Of a stretch of 64,000 nt of DNA, positions 49,199 through 60,374 are shown one piece after another (the first letter of the stretch is position 1; every line of letters begins with the position of its first letter). The notes beneath the pieces are model-generated. The model saw only the letters and a program-made list of their open reading frames with translations, was not told where the DNA came from and did no database searches. A program made the translations under genes and the position numbers. The stretch comes from Tetracladium setigerum (Eukaryota; Ascomycota; Leotiomycetes; Helotiales): contig PZJY01000009.1 in assembly GCA_031472005.1 (NCBI GenBank), positions 682,001 through 746,000 on the forward strand, read 5' to 3'.

Positions 49199-50674
49199 TA
49201 ACGTTTATAAAAATTTTTACTTATTATTATAATTATATTTTAAATCTTCTCGCGTACTTTATAAAACTTTAATAAAATTTATAAAATTAATTATTAAGTT
49301 AAATAATAACTTTTATTATCTTAAGAATATTAAAACATCAAGTTTTATACTATATAATCTCTTTCCTCAAGTATACCTTTGATCCTTATTAATAAAATAT
49401 TATTAATATAATAATATTTTATCTTATCTTAACTTTATATTATTAAAATTCTATAAAACATTAATTATTAATTTAATTTACTTTAAGTTTAATACCTTTT
49501 CCATAATAATTTAAGTTACATTAAAATCTTTAAATATTTATTTAATCTTTACTTTATTTAAATCCATTTTATAATTTATATAGTTTCTTAATAATAATCA
49601 TTACTTTATCTCAATCTTCATTATTATAAAAGTCAATAATAAATAATAATTCCACTTATTTAAGGGTTATTTATTAAAGGAATAATATAATATATAAACT
49701 TTTACAGCTGTAATTATCCTTAAACTTATTTTGATTAAAAGAGAAGTAAATTTTTATTTTAAAGATAAATTAATTAAAGGCTTATTTTTATTTTTATTGA
49801 ACTTATTAAGTAAGGAAGTATAAACTATTTCCTTAAGCTTAATCAAGGTAATTAAAAGGATATTTAAGATATTAAAATCATTAAGATTTAAGTCAAATCC
49901 TTTATTTTAACTTTTAAAAAGAGTGAAGTTAACTTAATTAATAATAAGATTAATATGAAGAGTTGTTAAGAGTTATTAAGATGAAGTAGTATATTATAAG
50001 TTAATATCTCTTTAGAGAAGCTATTTAAACTATAATAATTATTATTTACTTATAAATAAATAAATAATTTAATTTAATATTTATTAATAAAGGTAAGATT
50101 ATAAGTATAAGTAATAACAAACTTATTATTAAGATAAAGATATTTAATTTAAGTTAAGTATAAAGCTTTTATTTAAGGAAATATTATTTTAATTAAAGTC
50201 CTTTAAGTAAAGGAGTTAAGAGTTCAAGGACTCTTAAAGTCTTATAAACTTTAAACTCTTATTAAGCCTAAACTTTATTATATAATTAAAATTAAATAAG
50301 CGCTTTACTTATCATCTTATAAATTATTAATTAAATATATTAAATAATTAAGAATTCTCTTGAAGTAAGCCCTAAGAGTTATTTAACTTTTAAGAATTAT
50401 AGTACTCTTAAGCCTTAAGCTCTTAAGCTATTTATTATACACTTTTTAGAGTAAGCCTCCTAAGATATCACGTATTCCTAGGACCTGGCTCGCTCCTAGA
50501 ACTATATCCGTTATATACTTCTCCTTAGGCTACCTGGTAATATCGCGAGTATTAAAGATAATTAATAATAAAAGATTATTATTAATTATACAATTAAGGC
50601 GAGTATTGATATAATTATTTAATTTAATACTTAGTTAAAGCTTAATTATTAATTACTTAACCTTTATCTATACG

Positions 50675-50775
50675 TAGCTTTATCCCTTTATAAAAGGGGT
50701 AAAGATTAATTTATTAATTAATTAATTTATTTACTTGAAGTTACCTTTTCGCCTTTTATTTATTACTTATTTTGT
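50675..50775 (+). repeat. Dispersed repeat B, copy 2
   Basis: CTTTATCCCTTTATAAAAGG and the tail CTTTTCGCCTTTTATTTATT match the core of 36064-36158, with C replaced by T and G by A at many sites. The region upstream to about 50490 also shows weaker similarity. Confidence 0.5.
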
Positions 50776-51281
50776 AAGTTAATCTCCTTACTCTTAAGGC
50801 GAAAGTACAAAAAGTAATTATTTAGTTATATTTATTAATAATTATCTTATAACCCTCGGGACGGTTCTAAGAGTTACCCGTTTAAAGGGATTGATTAACT
50901 TTGAATAATTTAATAGTTATTATAAGAACTTGAGGAGAGCCTCCTCTTAAAGGCCTTAAAGTAATAAATAAGAATTAAACTTTAATCAATCCTTTTTAAT
51001 TTACTATTACGTAAAACGTCAAGATAAAAGGAGAAGACTTTATATTCAATAGAATTAATAAAAAGTATTAAGTAATTTATCAATAATACTCTTATAGTTT
51101 TCTTAAACTTATACTAAGAATAAATCCTTTAAGGAAAAGATAATTAATAAGGGAGCTTTCCTCTTAATAAAGAGGAGCGAGCTCCCTAGAGATTAATATA
51201 CTTAATTTTCTCCTATTACTTTTTATCTTTATTATCTTTACTTCCTTTATGCTTTATAGTGTTACACCACCTATTACACGA

Positions 51282-51422
51282 CACTTATATTATTATTTAT
51301 CTAATTCTAATAGTTGCAACCTTTATCGTAAGGCCGTAATAGGATAAATTATCCTTAAAATTAATTAAAAGGAGCAAATAATCAAATTAAGTGATTATTA
51401 CTAATGCTTATTTTATTTAACA
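51282..51422. repeat. Rearranged LTR family A fragment: inverted start joined to direct end
   Basis: Bases 51282-51311 match the reverse complement of the LTR A beginning (TGTTGGAATCAGATAAATGA plus the next ten bases), and 51313-51422 match, in direct orientation, the last 115 bases of LTR A (compare 49079-49193), ending ATTTAACA. All differences I see are C/T or G/A. Confidence 0.65.
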
Positions 51423-52452
51423 CTTTTAACATTACCTACCCCTTTTATATTTTCTCTCCTTAACTTCTCTTTTCTTCTTTTTTAAATACCTTTAAAGTAT
51501 TAAGCTTATTTACAAAAATTAAGTTAATAATAATTATTTTTTATTACCTCTTATATAAAATACATTTTTGTTTCTTTAATCTTATATAATCCTTATATAA
51601 AACTTAATTATAGCGATATCCTCCTTATTCTTTAATTTTTTAATTTAAGTATTAATAAACTCTTAAGTTAATATTATAAGTATTTAATTTCTTTTATAAA
51701 CGTTATACGTCTTATTTAAATAAATATAAGGTGCTATAATTTTTTTTTAAATAATTCAAATTTATTATTTAAGTATAATACTAGTATAACTAATACGTTT
51801 AATTAAGCGTTTAAATAATACATTAAAAGAAGGAGAAGGTTATAAGCTAATAGCGATATTTTCTTTAAGATACTTAAGTATAAGGTTTATATTAAGATAA
51901 GGGGGATAATATTATAAATATAACTTTTGATTTATAGGGAACTTAAGGCTTAGGAGTAATATAGTAATCAATATAGCTTAATAGCTTATTATTACTACTT
52001 TGTAAAGTGCTCTAATAACTTAATTTAATTAAAAAATGATTAATAAGAGATCGCTTATATAATTATATAACGCGCTTATTAGATAAGGCTTATAAGGCTT
52101 ATATAATATTTAAATAATATAAAGGGTTCTATCTAAGTAGGATAATATTTCTTAAATAAGAGCTTCGTACTCAACTTAATTAATAAATAAAGATTATAAT
52201 TCTACTTATTAATTTAAATACTATTATAATTTACTTCGTAATAACCGCCTTTCTTTAATATATAAGTAAACCCCTTCGATCACTATCGATTACCCTTACG
52301 TTAGGACGTAAGAGATAAGGATCGTGACAGCTACTTATTTTAATATAAGTTATATAATAAGAGTTAATAATAGTTATCGCTAAAATATATTAACTTAAGG
52401 AGTTAATAAGTTAAGTAAGTTAATGATATTGACTCTATTAACTTACTAACTT

Positions 52453-52650
52453 AAGAGAATAAAGGTTTTATATAAGATAAAATAAGTTTTATTAAATAAA
52501 AGCTTTATACTTAAATTAAATTAAATATCTTTTTTTAATAATTAATCTATTACTATACTTATAATCTGCTCTCTATCGACGAATATTAACCTGACTTAGC
52601 TATTTACTTGCGAGTAACTAGTGACTGCTATATATAAGCAGAGCTTATCA
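52453..52650 (+). repeat. Repeat C, copy 2 (putative right LTR)
   Basis: Matches 47515-47710 in direct orientation and marks the right end of the second AT-rich block, about 150 bases before the ordinary sequence of the GMC gene begins. Confidence 0.6.
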
Positions 52651-52840
52651 AAGCAATAATATAAAAAATAATCCTTAAGTCAATGTCAAGTTTACGCAAG
52701 AAAACTAGAAAATTCGCATTACTAAAGGACATCAAAATTATTCTTAATCTATCTTAGATCACATGACGGGTGTTCATGCGATTTACCACTTCTCAAAAAC
52801 GACCTTCTTGCCTAGCATAACCCGTGTTGCTGCTCCCGGA

Positions 52841-54917
52841 TCAATTGCCCGACAGGATAGTTTCCGACGCTTTCTCGCTCAGAATGTAGATTGGAAGGAC
52901 GGGGAAAGCACCAGGAGACCTGGGGAAAGCACTGGCGTCGACGACTCGCAAACCAGAAACACCACGGACGCGAAACTTGGAGTCCAAGACTGCATATTTG
53001 TCCGACTTGGGACCGATAGAACACGTGCCGATGACATGGTGGCCAAAGATGTTCTCGCGAATGAAGTCCTCGTCGCTGTTGGCGATAGAGCAGCTTCCAT
53101 CCGCGCCGATAGTGCCAGCGCAGGGCGGCCAGCTGATATCATAGGGACCGACAGGCGCCTGGACGCGGTGGAAAGCTCGTCGACCGTAAGCCACGAACTC
53201 TTTGATGGCGGCGATGTCGTTGGCGGCCTCGGTATCGTTAAAGTGGCGAAAGTTGATCTCGGGCGTCAAGGTTGGATCGGCAGAGCGAAGCTTGACGTAT
53301 CCAGCCCGACTACTGCCATGCATATGGACGCCGTGCATTCCCCAAGTGGTAGGAGGGTCATCCCAGTTCTGTCCGGTGTTGCGGGGCCAGAAGCCTCGGA
53401 ATGCGAATGGACCGGGGAAGATGGCATAGTCGCGCTCGTCGTTTGTGGTGTAGTTGGTCTTGAGGAATACCATCTTCATGAGCGGTTCCTGAGCATATGG
53501 CCCTTGGCCTTGGCGGTAAAGGACAAGACATGGATCGTTGGGAGCTCCAAAGGTGCACTGGGAGCGAGGACCGCCAGGAGCTGCGGAGAAGTCGAAGGCC
53601 TGGGCGCCGTGTCCCATGACACCGATTTCGTTATGATCTTGCATGTTACGACCAACTCCTGGCAGGTCGACGACGACGGGGATCTTGAGAGCCTTGAGGT
53701 CTGCAGCCGGCCCAACACCACTGAGCAACAAGAGCTGAGGCGAGCCAAACGATCCACCACTCAGAATTACCTCCTTTCGAGCATAGACCTGGCGTGTTGG
53801 CTTCTTGACTGTGGAGTTGTAACGGAGATCACCCTGGAAGGCGCTCTTGCCATCAAGGTATTCGATCCCAATGGCGCGAGGTAGACCTCCACGAGTCTTA
53901 TCAAAAAGAACTCTGGTAGCGTAGGAATTGAGGCGGACTTCCAGAGGGTACTTCTTACCTTTCCTGTCAACGGCACGCAGGGTATCAAGGACTCGTGTTC
54001 TCGAGCTGTAGCGGCCCCAGGTACCATTGGCATGCATAGGCACACTAGAGAGCCCAGTGATCTGGTCCTTCGCCGGTGTCGCGAGTTGGTTGGGGTCAAT
54101 CTTCAAGATGTTTGCCAGGTCAGAGGGATCTTGGCCTGCTTCGGCAGCCATGGCCCAAGAACTTGAGTTGCTTGCGGTGATGAGAGAAAAACGCTCCCAT
54201 TGCCCATCATTGTCTCCAAGTACCCGTCGAAGCCGTGGCCTGGGGTACCACGCGGGTGGTATCGATTCTTCTCCAACTTCATAAACAACTCTCCCATATG
54301 AGTAGAACTAGAGAGTGGGTTTGTTAGCTTACAGATTCCCAGAAAAGCATAAGATGGAAGAATTAGAAGTACTTGGGGAGAACTTACCCCCATGATGCAT
54401 CGCCAGTGAGGTCTTTAATAAAGTCCCAGTCGCTATGGGCAGGAAGGAGAGTGAGTGCAGAGTTGACGATAGATGAACCTCCGAGTGTAGCTCCACGAGG
54501 GTACTGGATACCGACAATCTCTGCTCCCGCAGGCGCGGAGTTGCCTGGACCAACCCATAAGGTCCCGTTGGGCAACCTCCAGGTAAGATGCTGATACTTT
54601 TTAGTCATCTCGTCGTCGTCGTAATGGCGAACCCAGTAGGTCCAAGTCATGGAAGTGGTGTCTCCCATGTTTGTCAAAGCCATTGAGTTTGTGAGCATGT
54701 TGGCGCTGTCGTCGTCGCCGGCCTCGAGCAACAGAGTTTTGAAGCCAGCTCGAGCAAGATTGGCTGCTAGTGGGCCTCCTCCTGGACCTGATCCAACGAC
54801 CACATAGTCGTAAGTGTCCCTCGATTTGGTGCTCGTTGCGAATCCTGAGACGGTGCCTGTGAGAAGCATGATGCTACAGAGGCGAGCAGCCGTCTCCCAT
54901 GGGCTTTCGAACCGCAT
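52841..54917 (-). CDS. Secreted GMC oxidoreductase (choline dehydrogenase/aryl-alcohol oxidase type; one suspected frameshift)
   Basis: Two exons (54917-54388 and 54307-52841) give about 665 residues. A signal peptide-like N-terminus (SIMLLTGTVSGFA) precedes the FAD-binding VVVGSGPGGGPLAANLARAG. GMC signature 1 is PRGATLGGSSIVNS and signature 2 is LSGGSFGSPQLLLLSGVGP. The C-terminal catalytic region has GHHVIGTCSIG, then VLDSKFRVRGVSGLRVVDAS and FPRSPGAFPVLPIY. Family members oxidise alcohols or sugars extracellularly, often producing H2O2; the substrate is unknown. Near 54216-54217 one base seems to be missing: GHGFDGYL is in one frame and GDNDGQWERFSLITAS in the next. The gene starts in ordinary sequence, and its 3' end lies about 150 bases from the RIP block. 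A 373-codon antisense frame here is a shadow. Confidence 0.85.
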
Positions 54918-56904
54918 GATTGTCGAATGGTGCAGGTATTGAAAGATTTTGGTGAGTGTGAAGCTATTGAACGAGGAATTGCTATTGGTATGATAGAGGA
55001 TATGAAGGATGAAAAGTCGAGAAAGACAGAGGATCCATCTCCCTTAAGTACTTTTTTTGGAGAAGGTATCAATCCCTCTACAGAGTTGAGAATGACTCCA
55101 AAGACGCTGGTCCCATTGAGTTTGAGTTTTTCGGGTTCCAAGGGTCTCGACTGCGTCAGATCTGCTGTCATGTTAATCGTGAAGCGTGAAGAGTTCGCAT
55201 CCGGATTTCTAAGATTCTAGAAAGCAGGCATGGAAACTCCCTACACTTAGGATGGCCCAAGTCGGCCGTTGAGATGCCAAGTATGTGACAAGTACCGAGT
55301 TCCTGAGAGCCAGACACCCAATGAACACACACATAACCCTTGCTCTACCGGCTCCGAACGCTGTCTCTCATGCAGGTTGGATGTTTAAGCGAACCCAGTA
55401 GTATTATTTCCCCCGGCGCACTTCTTGGTGGGTCAGTCACTCAGTATTCCTGTCCATGAGACTTTAGCTTTTTGATTGTTCAGCCAGAGAATGAATGACA
55501 CCACGAGGTTCAGGTCCCATCAACATTGACCTTCAATGGGACAACCTCAAGCTCAACATTGTACTCCAATCTTGTGCCAAGACATCAACTTGGCAACTCG
55601 TTAGAAGCATACTTCGCACCTACGGACTTACGGCTCGTCACCGCTTAGTCTAAGTCCACCGTCGAATAGTCTCATTGTGAACGATAGATCCAGAGATCTC
55701 AGCAGCCAACATGTCACTTTGTCTATCATACATGATTACGCTTATTAGCGACATTTATTCAAATCGCTTGGTTCAATTGCAAATGTACATTCTTCTGTCT
55801 CACTCCGTAGAATGACTAGTACTGGCCGGACAGCAAGCAAATATCGCGGCGGCCAGTGGAGAGCACAACAGAATTATACAATACGCCAAGGTCGGTTGGA
55901 TTCATCCTTGAAATTTAAGCTCTCGGGATTAAGCTGCGATGCTCCGAGCAATGGCGAATAGCGAACATTAATTAAGAGTGAGTATATAGCAAAAAAAGGA
56001 GAGTTCGTCGTACCTCGGTCCTATACGTCACGCACCGAAAAAGCCTGAGAAACCTTAAAATGGCACGTGAGCCACGCCCTCTGCTGGTCTATTTCCGACG
56101 GGTTATTAAACGTTATAAGTGCCGGCAGTACTAGGCCAATGATTGGTTGAAACTACCATCCTCTGCCGTGTTCGGAAGTACGGTGAATCCACTCTTTGAG
56201 CATGGGGGCGGATCGAGAAAATCAATCATATGCTTCTATCGAGATATCCTACTAACGAATTGCACTCAGCATGTGTTGGCAATTTATATATATAGGAGTA
56301 GATAGCTACAGAGGGAGATGAAGGAGGTAAGGCATGTGCTAGTTATATAAGCAAGCTATAAAAAAACACGGTTTACTAAGAAATCCACGTTTATTCGCTT
56401 TATAAGGCCTTATATAGTATTAAAGCTCTTTAAAAAGCTTTAAAATAAATATGAAATTAAAAATATTAAACTTAATAATCCTCTTAATACTCGATAAGGC
56501 TTTATAGGTCAGGTTAGGTCGAGGGCATTATAAGGCCGCTTAACCATAGGTTAGGGCACTGACCTGAAAAACCGCCCCATAGGGCCCCATTTGACAGCCT
56601 ATATATAAGCTAGAAGTTCTTGCACTAAAGCTAGTATATAAGCTTATCTCCGTAGCCAATCTCTTTCCTGCACTCTAAAGATTAGAATGTTAGGAATATA
56701 TACTATATCTTTCAGATCTTAACACTTCTTACTACCTTCTCTTATCTTTCTTACCTTTTACCCTGCTATTTACCTAGGCGCTTTAAAGCCCTAGTCTATC
56801 TTTCGCCTTTAGCAATTTACCTTGCTCTTTGTATCATTATTCAACTTGGACTGCAACCTCTGGGAATTATAGCCTTTTTAGCCTAATAGAACCCACCTCT
56901 CGCC
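54918..56904. other. Intergenic interval including a possible LTR-like AT-rich segment (about 56270-56730)
   Basis: No gene is recognised in 2 kb. The first 300 bases should hold the GMC promoter. From about 56270 the sequence becomes AT-rich. A segment beginning TGTTGGCAATTTATATA and ending TTCAGATCTTAACA (56725) has TG...CA ends and a TATA-like centre, as in an LTR, but no target duplication was found. The status is uncertain. Confidence 0.35.
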
Positions 56905-58719
56905 TTAATGAAGGGCGAATAATGCCGGTCGTAGGGTATAGAATGGATAAGATTCTTGCCATACCCCGCAGAGTGACAGTTTAAGTGGCTCTCGGCCAAA
57001 CATCCCTCGTGCAACCATCATGGCCACGAAATGCCAATCTTGGATATCGTCCGGCTGAATATGGTCCCAGTCGAGAGATACCACAGAGTTCGAAAATTGG
57101 CGGTGAAATCTTCGAAAGTCAACGTTTTCCTCTCGGAGTTCCTTACACGACCTTATCGCCTCGTAATCATTCCTCAACAGATCTACCCTAAATCGAATAA
57201 GATCTGACTTGATTGTCTGTTTTTCTACCAAGCTTGATTGAGTTGTTTAACTGGGCCGTAATACGTTCAAAAGTGCACACCGGAGGAGGTTCATATTCCA
57301 TGAGAGGCTGTTCATTCACCTCGTGGAAAACGTAACCCCATTCAATCTGCCTGACATAGTCACTGTCGGCTCTTTCCTCAAAAAAGCTTGGATGGAATCT
57401 GAGCCCAAGATACTTCCGCGCAGCAAATAGAAACGGTTGATATGCAGGAGGCGGAACTGGATAGCCATCGTGTCGATTAGGTCTTTTTGATGCTAGGCGT
57501 AGAGCTTTCAGTACAGATGGAATATTAAGGAGACTGTGTTCTTTAAGAGACTGTGTCTGATATGACCGAGCAAGAAGGATGCTTGTTTTTGACTCCTCGA
57601 CTACTGATGGCATGCAGATCTCCTCGAATGTAAAGATGCCGAAGATAACGACTGCAACCGTTCGAAATTTTTCAACACCAAACTCCGCACCTGGGAATTG
57701 TTGACGTTCTTGAGTTCGAGACCCATCGGCGTTCCTAATATTGGGAAGGAGTTGCTCATAGGCACCAATCAAGTGCATGATTTCCTTTGCTGAGCCCTCC
57801 ACGCCTGGCCCCAAAGGGCTGTCGTATACCTCGCCTTCTTCGAACTCGTTTCTGATTGCCTTAAAATCCTTAGCTTTCTGAATTCCGCGTGCTTCGCCGT
57901 CGTCCACCACATATTTGGAGAAAGTTCCAAAAAGCGGCTCGTACATCGCATCCCTCCACCTTCCCACCTCACTGTCATCGATGGCGTCAAAGTTGTACAC
58001 CGCAAACTCCCTCAAATACTCTATGTACTCTGGAAGTATGGGATAATGATTATTGATCCTAGACCACCCCCCTCCCCTTCAAGAAAAGACTCTCCGGTCG
58101 AGAAGTTTAAAAATGCCTCCTGATTCGGTTTTCGCCTCGCCAAATCAAAGGGTTCGTTAAAAGCACGGTGCAAAATCGCCCCTGCCAGGAAGACCCGGAA
58201 CAGAGCGCGGTGGAATCTTTGGCGGAATTCTATTATTTCCTCTTCAGAATTATTTTCCATCCAAATTGCTCCCAACTGAGAACGGTGGCCATACTTAGTG
58301 CCATGCAGAAACATGTACTCCGCGCATCGTACCAGGTGTCGGAAGTCCAAGACCCCTTTCAGCTCTCCGAGCGTTGGCAACTTGAATGTGCTGCCCAGCT
58401 CTTTGAATGGAAATGACTGAGTGGCTGGATAACCATTGAGAACGACGTTAGTTGCCCGAACCTGGGAATTAATTTAGCTTAAATCCATATCTTGCAGGGT
58501 CGAAGCATGGTTTTGACTCACAGCCATTAACGCATCTTGAAAGCTCAGCACATTCATGCTCGCTACCAAATCCTTTGTAATAATTGAGGATGAACTTTCC
58601 ATCCACACCGAATGGAGATGCTTGCATGCAGAAGCCAACGCAAGGACCTGTGGAAAGTCCTCGCAGTTTCGGAAAATACAGCATATGATCTCCGGAGGCC
58701 CAGAAGATAAGACGTGCAT
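56905..58719 (-). CDS. F-box-like protein of an expanded fungal family (one or two frame breaks)
   Basis: The ATG at 58719 begins MHVLSSGPPEIICCIFRNCEDFPQ-type sequence, an F-box-like motif (normally L-P-x-E-x-x-x-x-I). After an intron at 58462-58521 the protein continues with VRATNVVLNGYPATQSFPF and LGELKGVLDFRHLVRCAEYM. At the C6 run 58067-58072 one missing base separates GESFLEGEGG from a perfectly continuing NNHYPILPEYIEYLREFAVYNFD. A long C-terminal region follows to 57188. A further frame change near 57231 would add about 100 residues (VEKQTIKSDLIRFRVDLLRN onward), ending at 56905. Such proteins usually link substrates to SCF ubiquitin ligases. It may be a functional gene with sequence errors or an early pseudogene. 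Confidence 0.6.
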
Positions 58720-59337
58720 CCTGTACCGTTGCTTGTGGAGTAAGTGAAGTGGGATTAGGAGGAAGAAGATGAAGATGTGAGAGGACAAAATAAATGTTAG
58801 GGGGTGGCTGCTTCGCGCCTTTGTAATCGCGGCTAAATCAGACTACTGAGCGAGGTACACGCGCCGGCTTTCAATCACGCGGGACCTTGACAGGTTGCGT
58901 TACCCTTGATTGATGAGGTTGTGCCGACACTTAATGCATTGGCATGTCGTATCTGCTAGGTATCAGTCCTGCAGCCACTGCTTCTACCTAAAGCAAGATT
59001 AACTGCCCCTTAGCAAGCTAACTGAAGTTTCTGAACGTCCAACCCATTCCTGTACGTGTTCCCCTGCCCACCACTTATTGCAAGAATCCCGCATTGCGGT
59101 TAAACGTGCGAGCATGCATATGCAGTCTATTCAACTCTGATTTCACCGATAGGAGAAAGGTAGGGGGTCGCACAATTAACACAAACAAGTTTAATGAGAA
59201 AAAATAGTTCTGAGACACTCCCACCGAGTCATTCTTCATTCGCAGAGTTTTGAGATAGTCTTGTTACTCACGTCATTCACTCATCTTGCTGAGAGATCCC
59301 TCAACGAAGCCAAAATCGACAAACAACAGTTTTCACT
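58720..59337. other. Intergenic region
   Basis: About 620 bases between divergent genes (F-box-like on minus, LysM-type on plus). It should contain both promoters. No other feature is recognised. Confidence 0.4.
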
Positions 59338-59718
59338 ATGAATATCAGATCACTTACGACTGGATTGGTTCTTCTGCTAATGCAAGTGTTTTTTTCACGG
59401 AGTCGAAGCCAGCTCCTCCTCCTTTTCAGATGATGCAACCTCCAACCCCTACGGCTCGCAACTTGTGACCAGAGCAGGTACCGATGATTGTAAACTTCTG
59501 GTCCCTACCAAAATTTGAACAACATGCCAATATTTTATCGCCAAGTACAGAATCACGCTTCCGGACTTCTACAAGTTAAACACCTCTGTGTTGGCCAACT
59601 GCGGTGCTTTCGTGCCCGGGGAAAGTTACTGCTTGAGGAAAGGTAGGTTGTGGCTACATGATCTTTATATTCCTATTCCGCAAAATTGACACAATTGATA
59701 ACAGCTGATATTTGCTGA
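59338..59718 (+). pseudogene. Broken LysM-domain effector-type gene
   Basis: The ATG at 59338 opens a signal peptide (MNIRSLTTGLVLLLMQVFF). At the T7 run 59389-59395 the frame shifts by one base, after which a Ser-rich linker and NPYGSQLVTRAGTDDCKL follow. An in-frame TGA (59516-59518) then interrupts. Beyond it CQYFIAKYRITLPDFYKLN, ANCGAFVPGESYC is a recognisable LysM domain. A GT-AG intron (59643-59704) leads to a stop at 59718. LysM effectors bind chitin fragments and shield hyphae or block host recognition. The TGA could come from CGA by C-to-T change; together with the shift it points to an inactive copy, although the shift alone might be an assembly error. Confidence 0.6.
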
Positions 59719-60374
59719 TCTCATAGCATTCGTTCCAGAAATTTCTGTCAATGGGGTTTGTGGTTGGTAATCTCTAGTTATAGTGACTTGCGTCGGTTCA
59801 ACGTTTGGAGACTGTTGTGGAGCTTCAGGACAGTAAGACATCAAGCATTGAACTCCTCTGACTAGTGAATAAAATACTGACTGCGTCATTGGATAGCTGT
59901 GGATCTTCTGAGTAAGTTCCAAGTTGGTTGTTGTGCAGTTGATTTACAGAGGGTGTGGCTTAAAAGTGAAAGTAGATATCAATTACAGTGTAGAAGAAAG
60001 AGGCTTGCATTAAGTGCAAGAAAAAAAAAGCCAGGTAATCCAATGAATCTTGAATACCTAAGTAAGAGAAAAATGGTAGGAGAGGTTACATCGTACAGAG
60101 TATAATAAATGAATTGAGCTGCAGCAACCTCGGTCCTGCCTGTTGGCAAATTGTGATTCGCCAAACCTGGCCCGGCCCCGGCCCGGCCCGTCAATAATCT
60201 TGGCGGGCGGCAGAACCGAAAGACAAGATGGTGCTTGCAACAGCTAGCGCACGGACTGATGTTTAATACTAACTTTACTCCTATCTTTCCCGCTTCATCC
60301 ATTCCCCTTTCCACCCCTTCAACCCTTCTTCCCCCCTCAATACCTGGGAGATCTCAATCTCTGGTGCAAAAAAA
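59719..60374. other. Intergenic region with a GGCCC-rich patch
   Basis: No gene is recognised. A short GC-rich tandem patch built on CCCGGCC lies at about 60168-60190. The last 100 bases before 60375 are C- and T-rich, as in many fungal promoters. Confidence 0.4.

Larger units (their letters stand above)
47450..52690. mobile_element. Second AT-rich RIP block, a nested retrotransposon relic
   Basis: About 5.2 kb is extremely AT-rich with no open frames. Related sequences at its two ends (repeat C) suggest LTRs of one old element about 5 kb long. Inside lie a solo LTR of family A (48611-49193), a rearranged LTR A fragment (51282-51422) and a copy of repeat B. Coding remains are too mutated for me to assign to a superfamily. 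Confidence 0.75.

Noticed and set aside
52763..53884. A 373-codon open frame on the plus strand
   Set aside because: It lies entirely antisense to the conserved GMC oxidoreductase, has no recognisable domain and is explained by codon bias of the real gene.
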